Assembly (NCBI RefSeq): GCF_947504105.1
Contig: NZ_CANNGP010000007.1
Coordinates: forward strand, 103,528-167,527
DNA: 64,000 nucleotides
Origin: an uncultured Tateyamaria sp.
GTDB taxonomy: Bacteria; Pseudomonadota; Alphaproteobacteria; Rhodobacterales; Rhodobacteraceae
Direction: 5' to 3'
Shown: positions 54,064 through 63,216 of the stretch, one piece after another
Numbering within the stretch: the stretch's first letter is position 1
Layout of the letters: each line of letters starts with the position of its first letter
Position numbers and translations under genes: made by a program
Notes under the pieces: model-generated
Database searches by the model: none
Seen by the model: only the letters and a program-made list of their open reading frames with translations
Told to the model about the DNA's origin: nothing

Positions 54064-54510
54064 CTAGCCTTTCAACTGATATGTGATCCAATTGCTCTTG
54101 GTGGCGTGCCGGTCATAGACCGCACGCGCCCGATAATTGGTATCGGACGTCATCCAGCGCAGGACATCCCAGCCCTGTTCTTTCGCATAGGCGCCCACAC
54201 TCTCGATCATCAGGTCAACAATCCCTTGCCCGCGGGCCACCGGTGCGACGAACATGTCGTCGATATACCCACCCATGGCTGCATCCATAGGGCGCTCATA
54301 CGAGCGAAAATGTACAAAGCCGACCAATGCACCGGGCCTACTCTCCACCACGAAACACAGCGTCTGCGCGGATGGGTCATGTATCCAGCCCCACACAGTG
54401 TCTCTCATCTCGGGCGTCTGTTCGGCCCCGCCGGATGCGCAATACGCCTCGAACAAAGCGCCCCATTGTTCGCGATCACCCGCTTCCGCCCACCGGATTG
54501 TCGATGCCAT
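54064..54510 (-). CDS. GNAT family N-acetyltransferase
   Basis: The protein of about 148 residues has the motif A segment DDMFVAPVARGQGIVDLMI and the end of the fold NYRARAVYDRHATKSNWI. The acceptor is unknown. A GTG at 54522 could also be the start; the ATG at 54510 is preferred by the position of the conserved beta-strand. Confidence 0.85.
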   Translation of the reverse strand: MASTIRWAEAGDREQWGALFEAYCASGGAEQTPEMRDTVWGWIHDPSAQTLCFVVESRPGALVGFVHFRSYERPMDAAMGGYIDDMFVAPVARGQGIVDLMIESVGAYAKEQGWDVLRWMTSDTNYRARAVYDRHATKSNWITYQLKG

Positions 54511-54689
54511 TTCAAAACCCACTGCTCAACGCACATCCCAGCCTCTGACAATTCGCAGTGGGCGACAAGCCATTGGCGCGTATATTATGACCACGGCCCT
54601 GCCAAAGCATAGACACGCCAAGCCACACGCCCTTTACCGCCCCTGCCCTGTTCCCTATATAAACTGTCAGGAACAATACCGGGGATCCC

Positions 54690-55052
54690 ATGAACCAGCC
54701 CACCGAACAGATGGAAGGCACGCCGCTGATCGCGCCCTCCTCCACCGACCATCCCCTGCACGAGGCTGTGGTCGAAGCCTGTCGCACGGTCTATGACCCT
54801 GAAATCCCGGTTAACATATTTGAGCTGGGCCTGATCTACACCATCGACATCAATCCCGAGAATGAAGTGAAGGTGATCATGACGCTTACAGCGCCCGGTT
54901 GCCCCGTGGCAGGCGAAATGCCGGGCTGGGTGGCCGATGCAGTCGAACCGCTGCCCGGCGTCAAGCAGGTGGATGTGGAACTGACGTGGGAGCCACCCTG
55001 GGGCATGGAAATGATGTCGGACGAGGCGCGGCTCGAACTGGGCTTCATGTAA
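54690..55052 (+). CDS. sufT: SufT-like iron-sulfur cluster assembly protein (MIP18/DUF59)
   Basis: The 120-residue protein has the DUF59 segment VYDPEIPVNIFELGLIYTID and the GCP motif TAPGCPVAGEMPGW, followed by a WEPPWGMEMMSDEARLELG end. SufT aids iron-sulfur cluster maturation. In many roseobacters it lies near suf genes; here sufA is about 2.5 kb downstream but not directly adjacent. Confidence 0.88.
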   Translation: MNQPTEQMEGTPLIAPSSTDHPLHEAVVEACRTVYDPEIPVNIFELGLIYTIDINPENEVKVIMTLTAPGCPVAGEMPGWVADAVEPLPGVKQVDVELTWEPPWGMEMMSDEARLELGFM

Positions 55053-55141
55053 GCCGTCACAAAACTATCACGAGCACATTGGGAAACCGTCACATCGACG
55101 GGGCATTCAACACGGGTTAACTTACGTTGAAGGATTCTCAA

Positions 55142-56347
55142 ATGCGCCTTACCGCTGCTTGCATTCTGCTTGCCACGGCCCCTGCCACCCTATTGGCAGA
55201 CACAATCGCGATCGACTATGGCCCCCGCCCCGCCTACCTGATCGACAAACTGCCCGAGGGCGATCTGAAGACCAAGCTGCAAAGCTGCCAGGGCCAGACA
55301 CCCGCCAGGTCCGATTTCTCCATCGGCCACCGGGGCGCGCCCATGATGTTCCCTGAACATACCGTGGAATCGAATGTGGCTGCCGCACGCATGGGCGCAG
55401 GTATCCTTGAATGCGATGTGACGTTTACCAAGGATCACGAGTTGGTCTGCCGCCACGCGCAGAATGACCTGCACACGACCACCGACATCCTGTTGACGGA
55501 TCTGGCCAGCACATGCGCCACCCCGTTCTCAGCTGCTAGTGGCGACACCGAGGCAACTGCCGAATGCCGCACATCTGACCTCACGCTGGCCGAGTTCGAG
55601 ACGCTGACGCCCAAGATGGACAGCGAGGACAAGGCCGCCGCCACCACCGAAGAATACCAGGGCGGCGTCTCAGGCTGGCGCACCGACCTCTACGCAGACG
55701 GCGCGCAACTGATGACGCATGCCGAGTCCATCGCGCTGTTTAAGTCCTTCGGGACCAAGTTCACGCCCGAACTGAAATCACCCTCGGTCGACATGCCGCA
55801 TAACGGCTTCTCCCAAGCCGATTATGCGCAAAAAATGGTCGACGAATACAAGGCAGCCGGCATCCCCGCCTCGGATGTCTGGGTGCAAAGTTTTGACCTC
55901 AACGACGTACTCTACTGGATTGAAAACGAACCGGAATTTGGCGCACAAGCCGTCTATCTTGATGACAGCTACGATATTGACGGGTTCGACCACAATGATC
56001 CAACGACCTACCCCGACAGCATGGACAGCCTCTATGACCGTGGCGTGCGCTACATCGCGCCACCCATGTGGATGCTGGTTACGATGGAAAACGGTGAGAT
56101 TGCGCCCTCTGCCTATGCCAACGAAGCCAAAGCCGCCGGTCTGAAGATCATCACCTGGACGCTCGAACGCTCCGGTCCGTTGGCCTCGGGTGGCGGCTGG
56201 TACTTCCAGTCGATCAGCGACGCGGCCACGCATGACGGCGTGTATTACGAACTGCTGGATGTGCTTGCACAGGATGTGAGCGTTGTCGGCGTCTTCTCGG
56301 ACTGGCCTGCCACAGTCACGTACTACGCCAACTGCATGGGCCTGTAA
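55142..56347 (+). CDS. glpQ: Secreted glycerophosphodiester phosphodiesterase
   Basis: The protein of about 401 residues has a signal peptide ([19 protein letters not shown]) and the GDPD TIM barrel. The catalytic histidine is in [18 protein letters not shown], metal ligands are in [20 protein letters not shown], and further sequence includes [19 protein letters not shown]. It would release glycerol-3-phosphate from deacylated phospholipids outside the cell. The start is set at 55142 because an AAGGA lies seven bases upstream; the TTG at 55127 is rejected. A strong terminator follows. Confidence 0.9.
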   Translation: MRLTAACILLATAPATLLADTIAIDYGPRPAYLIDKLPEGDLKTKLQSCQGQTPARSDFSIGHRGAPMMFPEHTVESNVAAARMGAGILECDVTFTKDHELVCRHAQNDLHTTTDILLTDLASTCATPFSAASGDTEATAECRTSDLTLAEFETLTPKMDSEDKAAATTEEYQGGVSGWRTDLYADGAQLMTHAESIALFKSFGTKFTPELKSPSVDMPHNGFSQADYAQKMVDEYKAAGIPASDVWVQSFDLNDVLYWIENEPEFGAQAVYLDDSYDIDGFDHNDPTTYPDSMDSLYDRGVRYIAPPMWMLVTMENGEIAPSAYANEAKAAGLKIITWTLERSGPLASGGGWYFQSISDAATHDGVYYELLDVLAQDVSVVGVFSDWPATVTYYANCMGL

Positions 56348-56390
56348 CCCGTACCCAGCGCCATCCCCGCGCGTTTGTACAGGCCTGTAA

Positions 56391-56423
56391 AGGGCCGCCG
56401 ATCCCCCGGCGGCCCTTTTTTTT
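56391..56423 (+). terminator. Intrinsic terminator after the GDPD gene
   Basis: AGGGCCGCCG pairs perfectly with CGGCGGCCCT around loop ATCCCC, and eight T residues follow. Confidence 0.92.
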
Positions 56424-56430
56424 CGTGGCC

Positions 56431-56577
56431 TCACAAACGGCGCAAGATCCATATCAGTACCCGGCGACGACGCTGACTGCGCTTGCGAATTCGTTCCTGC
56501 TCTTGCAATTTTGCAAACAGAGTTTGCTCCTGCGCATAAAGGCCATTCATTTCCAGTGACTTGTAAGGGTGCTGCAT
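56431..56577 (-). CDS. Possible 48-residue basic protein
   Basis: The frame reads MQHPYKSLEMNGLYAQEQTL and ends in a strongly basic helix (RIRKRSQRRRRVLIWILRRL). AGGAG lies five bases before the ATG. It lies divergent from a LysR gene, 84 bases away, and between that and the GDPD terminator. It has not been assigned a family; the coding potential rests on the RBS and composition. Confidence 0.45.
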   Translation of the reverse strand: MQHPYKSLEMNGLYAQEQTLFAKLQEQERIRKRSQRRRRVLIWILRRL

Positions 56578-56661
56578 AACCACTCCTTTCGTTGATAGTG
56601 ACTATATGGCAGCCGCACTGCCGCATTGTCAGACCCCGGATTCGCACCTACATTTGCAATC

Positions 56662-57531
56662 ATGCAAATCACTGACTGGACAGATTACGGACTATTCGCC
56701 GCCGTCGCCCGCCACGGCTCGCTCGCACGCGCCGCCAGGGAGACCGGGCTGAGCCAGGCCACCCTGTCACGGCGAATGACGGCTCTGGAGCAACGCACAG
56801 GTCGTAGGCTTTTTGCCCACGGCGCTGCGGGCTACACCTCCACGACCGAAGGGCGCGCCCTTCTCGAACGGGCAAAGAAGATGGAGGCCGCTGCCCGTTG
56901 CATCGCCCACTGGTCCGCGGAACAATCCGGTGCCCCGCGCGTGCGCGTCTCTGCTGGCACCTGGACCACGCTCTACCTCAGCCGGAACCTGTCCACCTAC
57001 TGGGCCCGCAGCGACCGCTGGACGCCCGAATTTGTCTCCTGCAATCTCGACATGGATATCGAGCGGCGCGAGGTGGATATCGGTATCCGCAACCGCCGTC
57101 CCGATCACGACTGGCTCGCCGGGCGGCGCACAGGCCACGTCGAACACGCCGTCTACGCAGTATCCGAAGACGTAACAGGATGGATCGGCCCGAGCGACGA
57201 TACAGCCACCCTGCCCTCCGAGGCCTGGACAGTCGCCAATCACGGCTCTGAACTGGTTGCCGTCTCGAACGATCCACAGGTCCGCATGGCACTGGCTCAA
57301 AGCGGCGTAGGCCGGGTCGTCCTACCCACCTTTGCTGCCGACACAGCCCCCGGTCTTACCCGCGTCTCAGGCATCATCGAGGCCCTCACATCGGAGGAAT
57401 GGCTGGTCTGCCACCAGGACACCCGCCACGATCCAGCCATCCGCGCAGCACTCGACGCAATCGCCGGCATGCTGGCTCGCCCACGCCCCTTGCGGGACGA
57501 CGCCGAAAGCCCTACCTTAAACGTCGGATAA
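56662..57531 (+). CDS. LysR family transcriptional regulator
   Basis: The 289-residue protein has the N-terminal winged helix (WTDYGLFAAVARHGSLARAA, RETGLSQATLSRRMTALEQR) and a LysR effector domain. The target could be itself, the small basic ORF that is divergent, or sufA downstream (14 bases). No clear ribosome site precedes 56662, but the upstream extension does not match the family. Confidence 0.86.
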   Translation: MQITDWTDYGLFAAVARHGSLARAARETGLSQATLSRRMTALEQRTGRRLFAHGAAGYTSTTEGRALLERAKKMEAAARCIAHWSAEQSGAPRVRVSAGTWTTLYLSRNLSTYWARSDRWTPEFVSCNLDMDIERREVDIGIRNRRPDHDWLAGRRTGHVEHAVYAVSEDVTGWIGPSDDTATLPSEAWTVANHGSELVAVSNDPQVRMALAQSGVGRVVLPTFAADTAPGLTRVSGIIEALTSEEWLVCHQDTRHDPAIRAALDAIAGMLARPRPLRDDAESPTLNVG

Positions 57532-57545
57532 GCAAAGAGGCGCCC

Positions 57546-57926
57546 ATGTTCTCGATCCCCGGCAAAAACGCCGTCAGCATCACCCCCCGCGCCGCCGCGC
57601 AAATCTCCAAATTGATGGAGAAAGAGGGCCATTCAGGCCTGCGCATCGGCGTGAAAAAGGGCGGCTGTGCAGGCATGGAATACACCATGGAATACGTGGA
57701 CGACGCCGACCCGAACGACGAAACGGTCGAACAGGACGGCGCACGGGTGATGATCGCGCCCATGGCGCAGATGTTCCTTTTCGGCACCGAAATCGACTAC
57801 GAAACATCACTTCTGGAATCCGGGTTCAAGTTCAACAACCCCAACGTGACCGACGCTTGCGGCTGTGGCGAAAGCATCTCGTTCAAGGACGTGGACGCGC
57901 TCGCCGCCGAGCAAAACGCACAATAG
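57546..57926 (+). CDS. sufA: Iron-sulfur cluster assembly protein of the SufA/IscA/ErpA type
   Basis: The 126-residue A-type carrier has the three conserved cysteines C41 (KKGGCAGMEY), C105 and C107 (DACGCGES). It receives clusters and passes them to apo-proteins. It follows the LysR gene by 14 bases and precedes the TfoX gene by one base. Confidence 0.93.
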   Translation: MFSIPGKNAVSITPRAAAQISKLMEKEGHSGLRIGVKKGGCAGMEYTMEYVDDADPNDETVEQDGARVMIAPMAQMFLFGTEIDYETSLLESGFKFNNPNVTDACGCGESISFKDVDALAAEQNAQ

Positions 57927-57927
57927 A

Positions 57928-58251
57928 ATGGCCGTCAGCGCCGAAGAGATCGACCACGCGCTCGACCTCTTCTCCGGCCTCGGCCCTATCAGCACCCGCA
58001 AGATGTTCGGCGGCCTGTCAATCTACTGTGACGGCATCATTTTTGCCATCCTGATGTCAGACGGGCGGCTCCTGCTCAAAGGTCAGGGCAAGATGCAGGA
58101 CAGGTTTGAGGCCATGGGCCTCGACCGTTGGGACTACAAACGCAAGGACGGCGGCGACACGCATATGCCGTATTGGTTCCTCCCTGACAGCGCCCAGGAT
58201 GACACCGACGAAGCAACAGACCTCGCCCGTGAAGCCCTGACGTATCTATAA
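57928..58251 (+). CDS. TfoX/Sxy family protein (N-terminal domain)
   Basis: The 107-residue protein matches the TfoX N-terminal domain (DLFSGLGPISTRKMFGGLSI, YCDGIIFAILMSDGRLLLKG). In gammaproteobacteria TfoX regulates competence, but single-domain homologues in Alphaproteobacteria have no proven role. It starts right after the sufA stop, so it is co-transcribed. Confidence 0.85.
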   Translation: MAVSAEEIDHALDLFSGLGPISTRKMFGGLSIYCDGIIFAILMSDGRLLLKGQGKMQDRFEAMGLDRWDYKRKDGGDTHMPYWFLPDSAQDDTDEATDLAREALTYL

Positions 58252-58274
58252 GACGCGCGCGTTCATCGCGCACC

Positions 58275-58907
58275 CTACACACGCGCCTCCCGCGCCAGCG
58301 TTTCTTGAAAGACCCGCATGAACGCCACGCGTTCCGTCGCCATCCCGCGCGCCGGCGCGGTATTGAGTGTATCGGCCACGCCAAACAATTTCACCCTGAA
58401 ATGGTCGAGGGCAAAGGCGGCATCGTCCAACGCCCGCGTCTCTGCCAAAGGATCATTCCCTTCCACCAATCCGGCTCCCATCTGACCGGCCACACTGAAA
58501 CAACGGGCAATGCCAATGGCGCCCAAGGCCTCCAACCGGTCAGCATCCTGCAAAACCTGCGCCTCCAGCGTCTCGCAAGGATGACCGGCCGAATAGCTGT
58601 GCCCCAGAATGGCATGAGCAACTGCATCCTGCCGCGGCAATCCACGCGCCGCCATCCAGGCAACGGCATGCTCGGCAGAAAGGGCCGCAGCTTGCGTCCG
58701 GCGCGGATCATCTTTCGTGACATTGACGATGTCGTGCAAATGGGCGGCAATCAAAAGAACCTGACGATCTGACGGCGTGTCCAAGGCCTCTGCAATCCGC
58801 TGGCAATTCGCCCAAACTCGCCGCACATGCCAGATGTCATGCGCCCCGTCCGTCTGCTCTTTCCACTGTGCCGCAACCTCAGCTTCAAGTTCAGCCTGTA
58901 AACTCAT
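58275..58907 (-). CDS. HD domain-containing phosphohydrolase
   Basis: The 210-residue protein has the HD motif at residues 58-59 (LLIAAHLHDIVNVTKDD) with a preceding His in AHDIWHVRRVWANC and a later ILQDADRLEALGAIG. HD proteins cleave phosphoesters of nucleotides or phosphonates. It starts in a four-base overlap with the 2OG oxygenase gene. Confidence 0.87.
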   Translation of the reverse strand: MSLQAELEAEVAAQWKEQTDGAHDIWHVRRVWANCQRIAEALDTPSDRQVLLIAAHLHDIVNVTKDDPRRTQAAALSAEHAVAWMAARGLPRQDAVAHAILGHSYSAGHPCETLEAQVLQDADRLEALGAIGIARCFSVAGQMGAGLVEGNDPLAETRALDDAAFALDHFRVKLFGVADTLNTAPARGMATERVAFMRVFQETLAREARV

Positions 58908-59809
58908 GATTTTCCCTGAAGGTGCACATAGGTCTCTTCAAATCGCGCACTCAGATGATCCCCCGCCAACATCACCTCATCCGACCCGTCGGGGGCCACA
59001 TTGGTGTCATAGGTCGGATTGAAGAACAGTGGGATCGAGATACGCTCGGCCAACCCACCCACAACCCGGTGCGGCGTCGCCTTCACACGGCCTCCGGTCC
59101 AGAACTCCAGCATTTCACCAAAGTTGATGATAAACTCCCCGGGCGGCGCGCTGACGGGAATCCACCCGCCGCCGCGCTTGCGCACCTCCAACCCCGGCGA
59201 TCCATCCGTCGCCAACAGGGTCAGACAGCCATAATCTGTATGGGTCGCAATCCCAAAATCCTTGGCCCCTGCCCAATCTGGCCGCGCGGGATAGAAATTA
59301 CCCCTCAACAACGCCATGGGCGTCTTGAACGCCCCGTCAAAATGGGCCGGATCGGCGCCGATGGATCGCGCAATAGCCGTCAACAGCCCCTTCGCCACGC
59401 TCAAGGCGTCGCCGTAATAGCCTGAAATCACTGCCTTAAATGCCGGAGCATCCGGCCACAGGTTCGGCGCATAGAACCGCTTGTCCCCAAGGGGATGCCC
59501 CTCGGGCAGCTGAAACCCCACATCAAAAAACTGTTTGTAGTCCGGATTGGCGTCAGGATCGACTTGTTCCGATCCCGCCGCGCCCCACCCCCGGTTCGAC
59601 CCGGTGCGTGCCATATCCACCGCCAGCTTCTGCGCCTCGGGCAAGTGAAAGAACGCGCGATAGGTCTCGATTGCCTCTTCCACACGTACTGCCGAAAGAC
59701 CCGTGTTGTACACAGTGGCAAAGCCCACCCCGGTCGCCGCCTCACCCAAGGCGGCCAAGCTCTCTGCATCTCCGGCAGCCAATGCTGCTGCGTCCAAACG
59801 TGGGATCAT
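58904..59809 (-). CDS. 2-oxoglutarate/Fe(II) oxygenase of the isopenicillin N synthase family
   Basis: The protein of about 301 residues has the iron triad H190-x-D192 (ATHTDYGCLTLL) and H247 (KATPHRVV), with the co-substrate R256 and S258 in ERISIPLFFNP. The N-terminal DIOX_N domain covers residues 1-120. Such enzymes hydroxylate or desaturate small molecules. The start at 59809 has GGAGGG about 5 bases upstream. The substrate is unknown. The overlap with the HD gene makes these a coupled pair. Confidence 0.9.
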   Translation of the reverse strand: MIPRLDAAALAAGDAESLAALGEAATGVGFATVYNTGLSAVRVEEAIETYRAFFHLPEAQKLAVDMARTGSNRGWGAAGSEQVDPDANPDYKQFFDVGFQLPEGHPLGDKRFYAPNLWPDAPAFKAVISGYYGDALSVAKGLLTAIARSIGADPAHFDGAFKTPMALLRGNFYPARPDWAGAKDFGIATHTDYGCLTLLATDGSPGLEVRKRGGGWIPVSAPPGEFIINFGEMLEFWTGGRVKATPHRVVGGLAERISIPLFFNPTYDTNVAPDGSDEVMLAGDHLSARFEETYVHLQGKS

Positions 59810-59895
59810 CTCACACCCTCCATGCTGCGCGCGCAGCCCTAGCGCAGGCACACCCGCGATGCTAGGACCAAGACAACAAAACCGGAGAGAGACAT

Positions 59896-60642
59896 ATGCG
59901 GCGCACATTGGCAGCAGGCAACTGGAAGATGAACGGCACCCCCGAGATGTTGGCAGACCTGGCCACGCTCACCGGCGGTGCGTCGGACAACGCACCACAG
60001 ATCATCATCTGCCCGCCCGCGCCTCTTCTCACCCGCGCTGCCGACGCGACAGAAAACGGCCCGGTCGAAATCGGCGGCCAGGACTGCCATACCAATGCCA
60101 AGGGCGCCCATACCGGTGACGTGGCCGCAACCATGCTCAAGAATGCTGGTGCAAGTGCCGTGATCGTCGGCCACTCAGAACGTCGCGCCGATCATGCTGA
60201 AACAAACGCTCAGGTCCGGGCCAAGGCCGAAGCGGCCTATGCCGCGGACCTGACCGCCATCATCTGCATCGGCGAAAGCGAAGAAGAACGGCTGGGCCCT
60301 GACTGCCTCGACATCATCGCCGCCCAACTGGATGGCTCAACGCCGGACGGAGCCACGGCCGACAACACGGTGATTGCCTACGAACCCATCTGGGCCATCG
60401 GCACCGGACGCGTGCCAACGATGGAACAAATCATCGAAACCCATGACATGCTGCGCACCAAGCTCACCGCCCGCTTCGGCGACACAGGCGCGCAAATGCG
60501 TATCCTCTACGGCGGCTCAGTCAAGCCCACAAATGCAGCCGAGATCTTCAAGGCAGAAAATGTCGACGGTGCCCTTGTCGGCGGTGCCTCCCTCAAGGCG
60601 TCGGACTTCCAGCCCATCATCGACGCACTGGCGGCCTCATAG
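59896..60642 (+). CDS. tpiA: Triose-phosphate isomerase
   Basis: The 248-residue TIM barrel has K11 (GNWKMNGT), catalytic H93 (VIVGHSERR) and E163 (IAYEPIWAIGTGRVPT), plus YGGSVKPTNA. It interconverts dihydroxyacetone phosphate and glyceraldehyde-3-phosphate. It is divergent from the 2OG oxygenase gene. Confidence 0.97.
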   Translation: MRRTLAAGNWKMNGTPEMLADLATLTGGASDNAPQIIICPPAPLLTRAADATENGPVEIGGQDCHTNAKGAHTGDVAATMLKNAGASAVIVGHSERRADHAETNAQVRAKAEAAYAADLTAIICIGESEEERLGPDCLDIIAAQLDGSTPDGATADNTVIAYEPIWAIGTGRVPTMEQIIETHDMLRTKLTARFGDTGAQMRILYGGSVKPTNAAEIFKAENVDGALVGGASLKASDFQPIIDALAAS

Positions 60643-60995
60643 CCCTCTTCTGGCTGAAAATATCTACCGTGGACGTTCGGTCAACATCTGAGAGCAACGG
60701 TAGCAAGGGCATTGAGCGTGGAGAACTCAAATTTCGGAACGCTCAATGCCCTTGCGGATTCTACGAAGCGGCCGTTCAAACAAAGCGCGGCGAAGGTCTC
60801 AAATGAGCCCAGACCGGAAGTGCCGGATTTGTGCTGCGCGCGCTCGCAGCGCGGATTGCGCTGCATCTGCTAACTCTTTCGCGCTGCGTGGCAGCGGGAA
60901 GACCGGCCATTGGTGCGCAGTGCAGCGAGGATTGAGCGTCCAAGGATCAAGTCGCGGGACTTTGCTGCCCTTTACAGATGGTGGAGGAAGGTCCG
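60643..60995. other. 353-base gene-free patch after tpiA
   Basis: No credible coding is seen here. It holds the 17-bp inverted repeat at 60703-60755, a stretch of GC-rich short palindromes (GCTGCGCGCGCTCGCAGCGC and similar), and AAGCGGCCGTTCA at 60766-60778, which recurs as AAGCCGCCGTTCA at 62663-62675. Confidence 0.5.
60703..60755. repeat. 17-bp perfect inverted repeat
   Basis: GCAAGGGCATTGAGCGT (60703-60719) is the exact reverse complement of 60739-60755, around a 19-base loop. No T-run follows, so it is not an ordinary terminator. It lies about 60 bases after tpiA. Confidence 0.8.
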
Positions 60996-61868
60996 CTATT
61001 GCAAGAACCGATGTTTTTCTTGTCGATGGTCAAGCAAAGCGTGCCACAATACCGCTGACATGATCACAGCCCCGCCCATTATTGCCGCAAGAGGTGGAAG
61101 CTCACTCAAAACGATCCAGGCGAGCAACGTGGCACAGGGGATCTCGACTGTGCCAAGTAGCGCAGATTGCGCCGATGGAATGAGGCGAGTCCCTTCCGTC
61201 CATAGAATTACCGCGCTGGCAAATGCGACACCAAAGAAGATCAGCAAAACTGCATCCTCGACCGTTACTTCAAGCGGCGCACCTAAGAATGCCCCGACAA
61301 CGAATAGCTGCAAGGCAGATGCGCCACCCGCCCAGACAACTGGCACGTCTGAGAACTTGCGGATCAGAACGATGTAAGCCGCGTTTCCCAATGTCATCGC
61401 AACCGCCAACACATCACCGGGCAGTTTCCCGGTGCCCAAACCGCCAGACACGATGATGACGACACCAGCGAAGGACAACACCCCTGCGATCAGGGTTCGG
61501 CCTTTCACCGTCTCACGCATCGCCAACCATGCCAGACCTGCTGCAAAGAACGGGGCCGTCGCGTAGATTACGGCAACATTCGCTACGTATGTCAGCTTAA
61601 ACGCATAGATAAACGTGACGCTGGCAACGCTTCCGACACTGGCCAGGAACCAACCACGCGGACCCAGCCGGAACGCTTTGCTGCGGGACGTGTCACCGCG
61701 ACGGGCTTCGACATAAGCAATAACGGCCAATCCACCGATCACCCCACGCCAGCAGGCGATGGTCCATCCATCAGCCTCAATCATCTTGGTCAGAACGCCG
61801 GACATGCTGAATATGACGGCCGATAGCACCACCAAGGCGACGCCTTTCATATGTTGTGAGTGCTCCAT
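60996..61868 (-). CDS. DMT-superfamily transporter (EamA)
   Basis: The protein of about 290 residues has around ten hydrophobic helices in two repeats, each with EamA-type segments: ALVVLSAVIFSMSGVLTKMI, then GWTIACWRGVIGGLAVIAYV in repeat one, and GTVEIPCATLLAWIVLSELP with GAVIMSAV in repeat two. It probably exports a metabolite or amino acid. It is divergent from a WYL regulator 97 bases away, which could control it. The start at 61868 is preferred to a TTG at 61895. Confidence 0.88.
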   Translation of the reverse strand: MEHSQHMKGVALVVLSAVIFSMSGVLTKMIEADGWTIACWRGVIGGLAVIAYVEARRGDTSRSKAFRLGPRGWFLASVGSVASVTFIYAFKLTYVANVAVIYATAPFFAAGLAWLAMRETVKGRTLIAGVLSFAGVVIIVSGGLGTGKLPGDVLAVAMTLGNAAYIVLIRKFSDVPVVWAGGASALQLFVVGAFLGAPLEVTVEDAVLLIFFGVAFASAVILWTEGTRLIPSAQSALLGTVEIPCATLLAWIVLSELPPLAAIMGGAVIMSAVLWHALLDHRQEKHRFLQ

Positions 61869-61965
61869 CGTTCGGACTTTCGATTTCTCGCGCAAGCATA
61901 TACCGGCCCTGTTGCCAACTGAGTGTCAGCAGTCTTTGATTGCGGTGCATTATTCAGGGGTGCTG

Positions 61966-62640
61966 ATGGCCAAAACCAGCTGCTTTTTCGAAATCATTCA
62001 AATCCTTCGCGCGGCGGATACGCCCGTTATGGCAAAAGAAATTGCCCGGGAACTCGAAGTCTCCAAGCGCACGATCTATCGCGATATTGCCACCTTGCAG
62101 GCAATGCGAACGCCGATCCACGGAGAAGCCGGCGTCGGGTACATCATTCGCGAAGGATATGACCTACCCCCGATCAACTTCGATCAGGAAGAGGCTGAAG
62201 CGATCACCGTAGGTCTGAGCATGGTTGCAAGAACCGGCGATGCCGATCTGTTGAAGGCTGCAAAACGCGCCGCCCGCAAGCTACACGATGCGGCCCCTGC
62301 GGTCGATCATCTGCTCACGTCATCTTGGGGGGTGCAGCCTTCGGATGCAGTGAACATGAAGGCGTTGCGCCTCGCGATACGGGAAGAGCAAAAGCTCGAC
62401 ATCCGCTACCGAGCCAAGACCGGGGTGGACAGCACAAGAATTGTTCTGCCCCTCGCGCTGATCTTCTATTTTGACAACGTACTACTGGTCGCATGGTGCG
62501 AGTTGCGCAGGGCATTCCGGCATTTTCGCATTGATCGCATGACGAGCTGTCGTGCGACCGGCGATACTTTTGTTGGAGAGGGCAAAGCTCTTCGAGAAGA
62601 ATGGGACGCCACCCAGCGATCATCGACAGTCCAGACATGA
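61966..62640 (+). CDS. WYL-domain (YafY-type) transcriptional regulator
   Basis: The 224-residue protein has a DeoR-like N-terminal winged helix (ILRAADTPVMAKEIARELEV, SKRTIYRDIATLQAM) and a C-terminal WYL domain (IREEQKLDIRYRAKTGVDST, VLPLALIFYFDNVLLVAWCE). It lies divergent from the EamA transporter and probably regulates it. The upstream in-frame region before 61966 overlaps the transporter's 5' end. Confidence 0.86.
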   Translation: MAKTSCFFEIIQILRAADTPVMAKEIARELEVSKRTIYRDIATLQAMRTPIHGEAGVGYIIREGYDLPPINFDQEEAEAITVGLSMVARTGDADLLKAAKRAARKLHDAAPAVDHLLTSSWGVQPSDAVNMKALRLAIREEQKLDIRYRAKTGVDSTRIVLPLALIFYFDNVLLVAWCELRRAFRHFRIDRMTSCRATGDTFVGEGKALREEWDATQRSSTVQT

Positions 62641-63216
62641 TGGCCTTTGCTGGGCGATCCTAAAGCCGCCGTTCATTCAAATCGCAGGTTCGGTCACTTT
62701 GGGCTCAGAGCCGCCTAATGCTGACGCGGCAATGCCGGTGCGGCAGGCCGACCAACACCGGCCATTTGATCGTTTGACCAAGCCACTGAAATCGCAGCTG
62801 GTCCTGCGAAGAGCGCTCGTTGGCAGACCAGCGGCTGTCGTTCGCGCTCTGAGCGGCGAAACCGCCCTGCGAGCCGATTGTGTTGAAAAACTCCGGTTTT
62901 TGCTAGAATGAGTGAAAAACTGGCGCATAGAACGCCTCTTCGAAAATTCATCGAGGGGGTCGGCCCAGGACCGGTGCCGGCGACGTCGGATGCGCTCAGA
63001 GGCTCCAGCGGGCACTAGGTATCAAGTCTATGGCTGCAACGGATTCTGGCAGAAAACTGCAGCTGTCAGATTTTCGAGTTTTTCAACACAATCAGCCCAA
63101 ATCACCGGATGCTGCACAACACACGAAGGGCCGCTGACCGAAGTTTCGGCGTTTCAACTAGTCCACGACTACAGTAGTCTGTGAAAGACCTGTTCAATCT
63201 ATGGTGACGCGGAAGC
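62641..63216. other. 576-base gene-free patch with an IS-like remnant
   Basis: No long frame with coding character is present. The interval contains the 218-bp element at 62876-63093 and AAGCCGCCGTTCA at 62663-62675, similar to 60766-60778. The sequence composition differs from flanking genes in having many near-palindromes. Confidence 0.5.
62876..63093. mobile_element. MITE-like element with 18-bp perfect terminal inverted repeats
   Basis: GATTGTGTTGAAAAACTC (62876-62893) is the exact reverse complement of 63076-63093, giving a 218-bp element. The ends TGTTGAAAAACTC resemble those of IS5/IS1182-type insertion sequences; this is inference. No transposase is present. A 36-codon frame from 62908 lacks a ribosome site and is not annotated. 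Confidence 0.55.
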
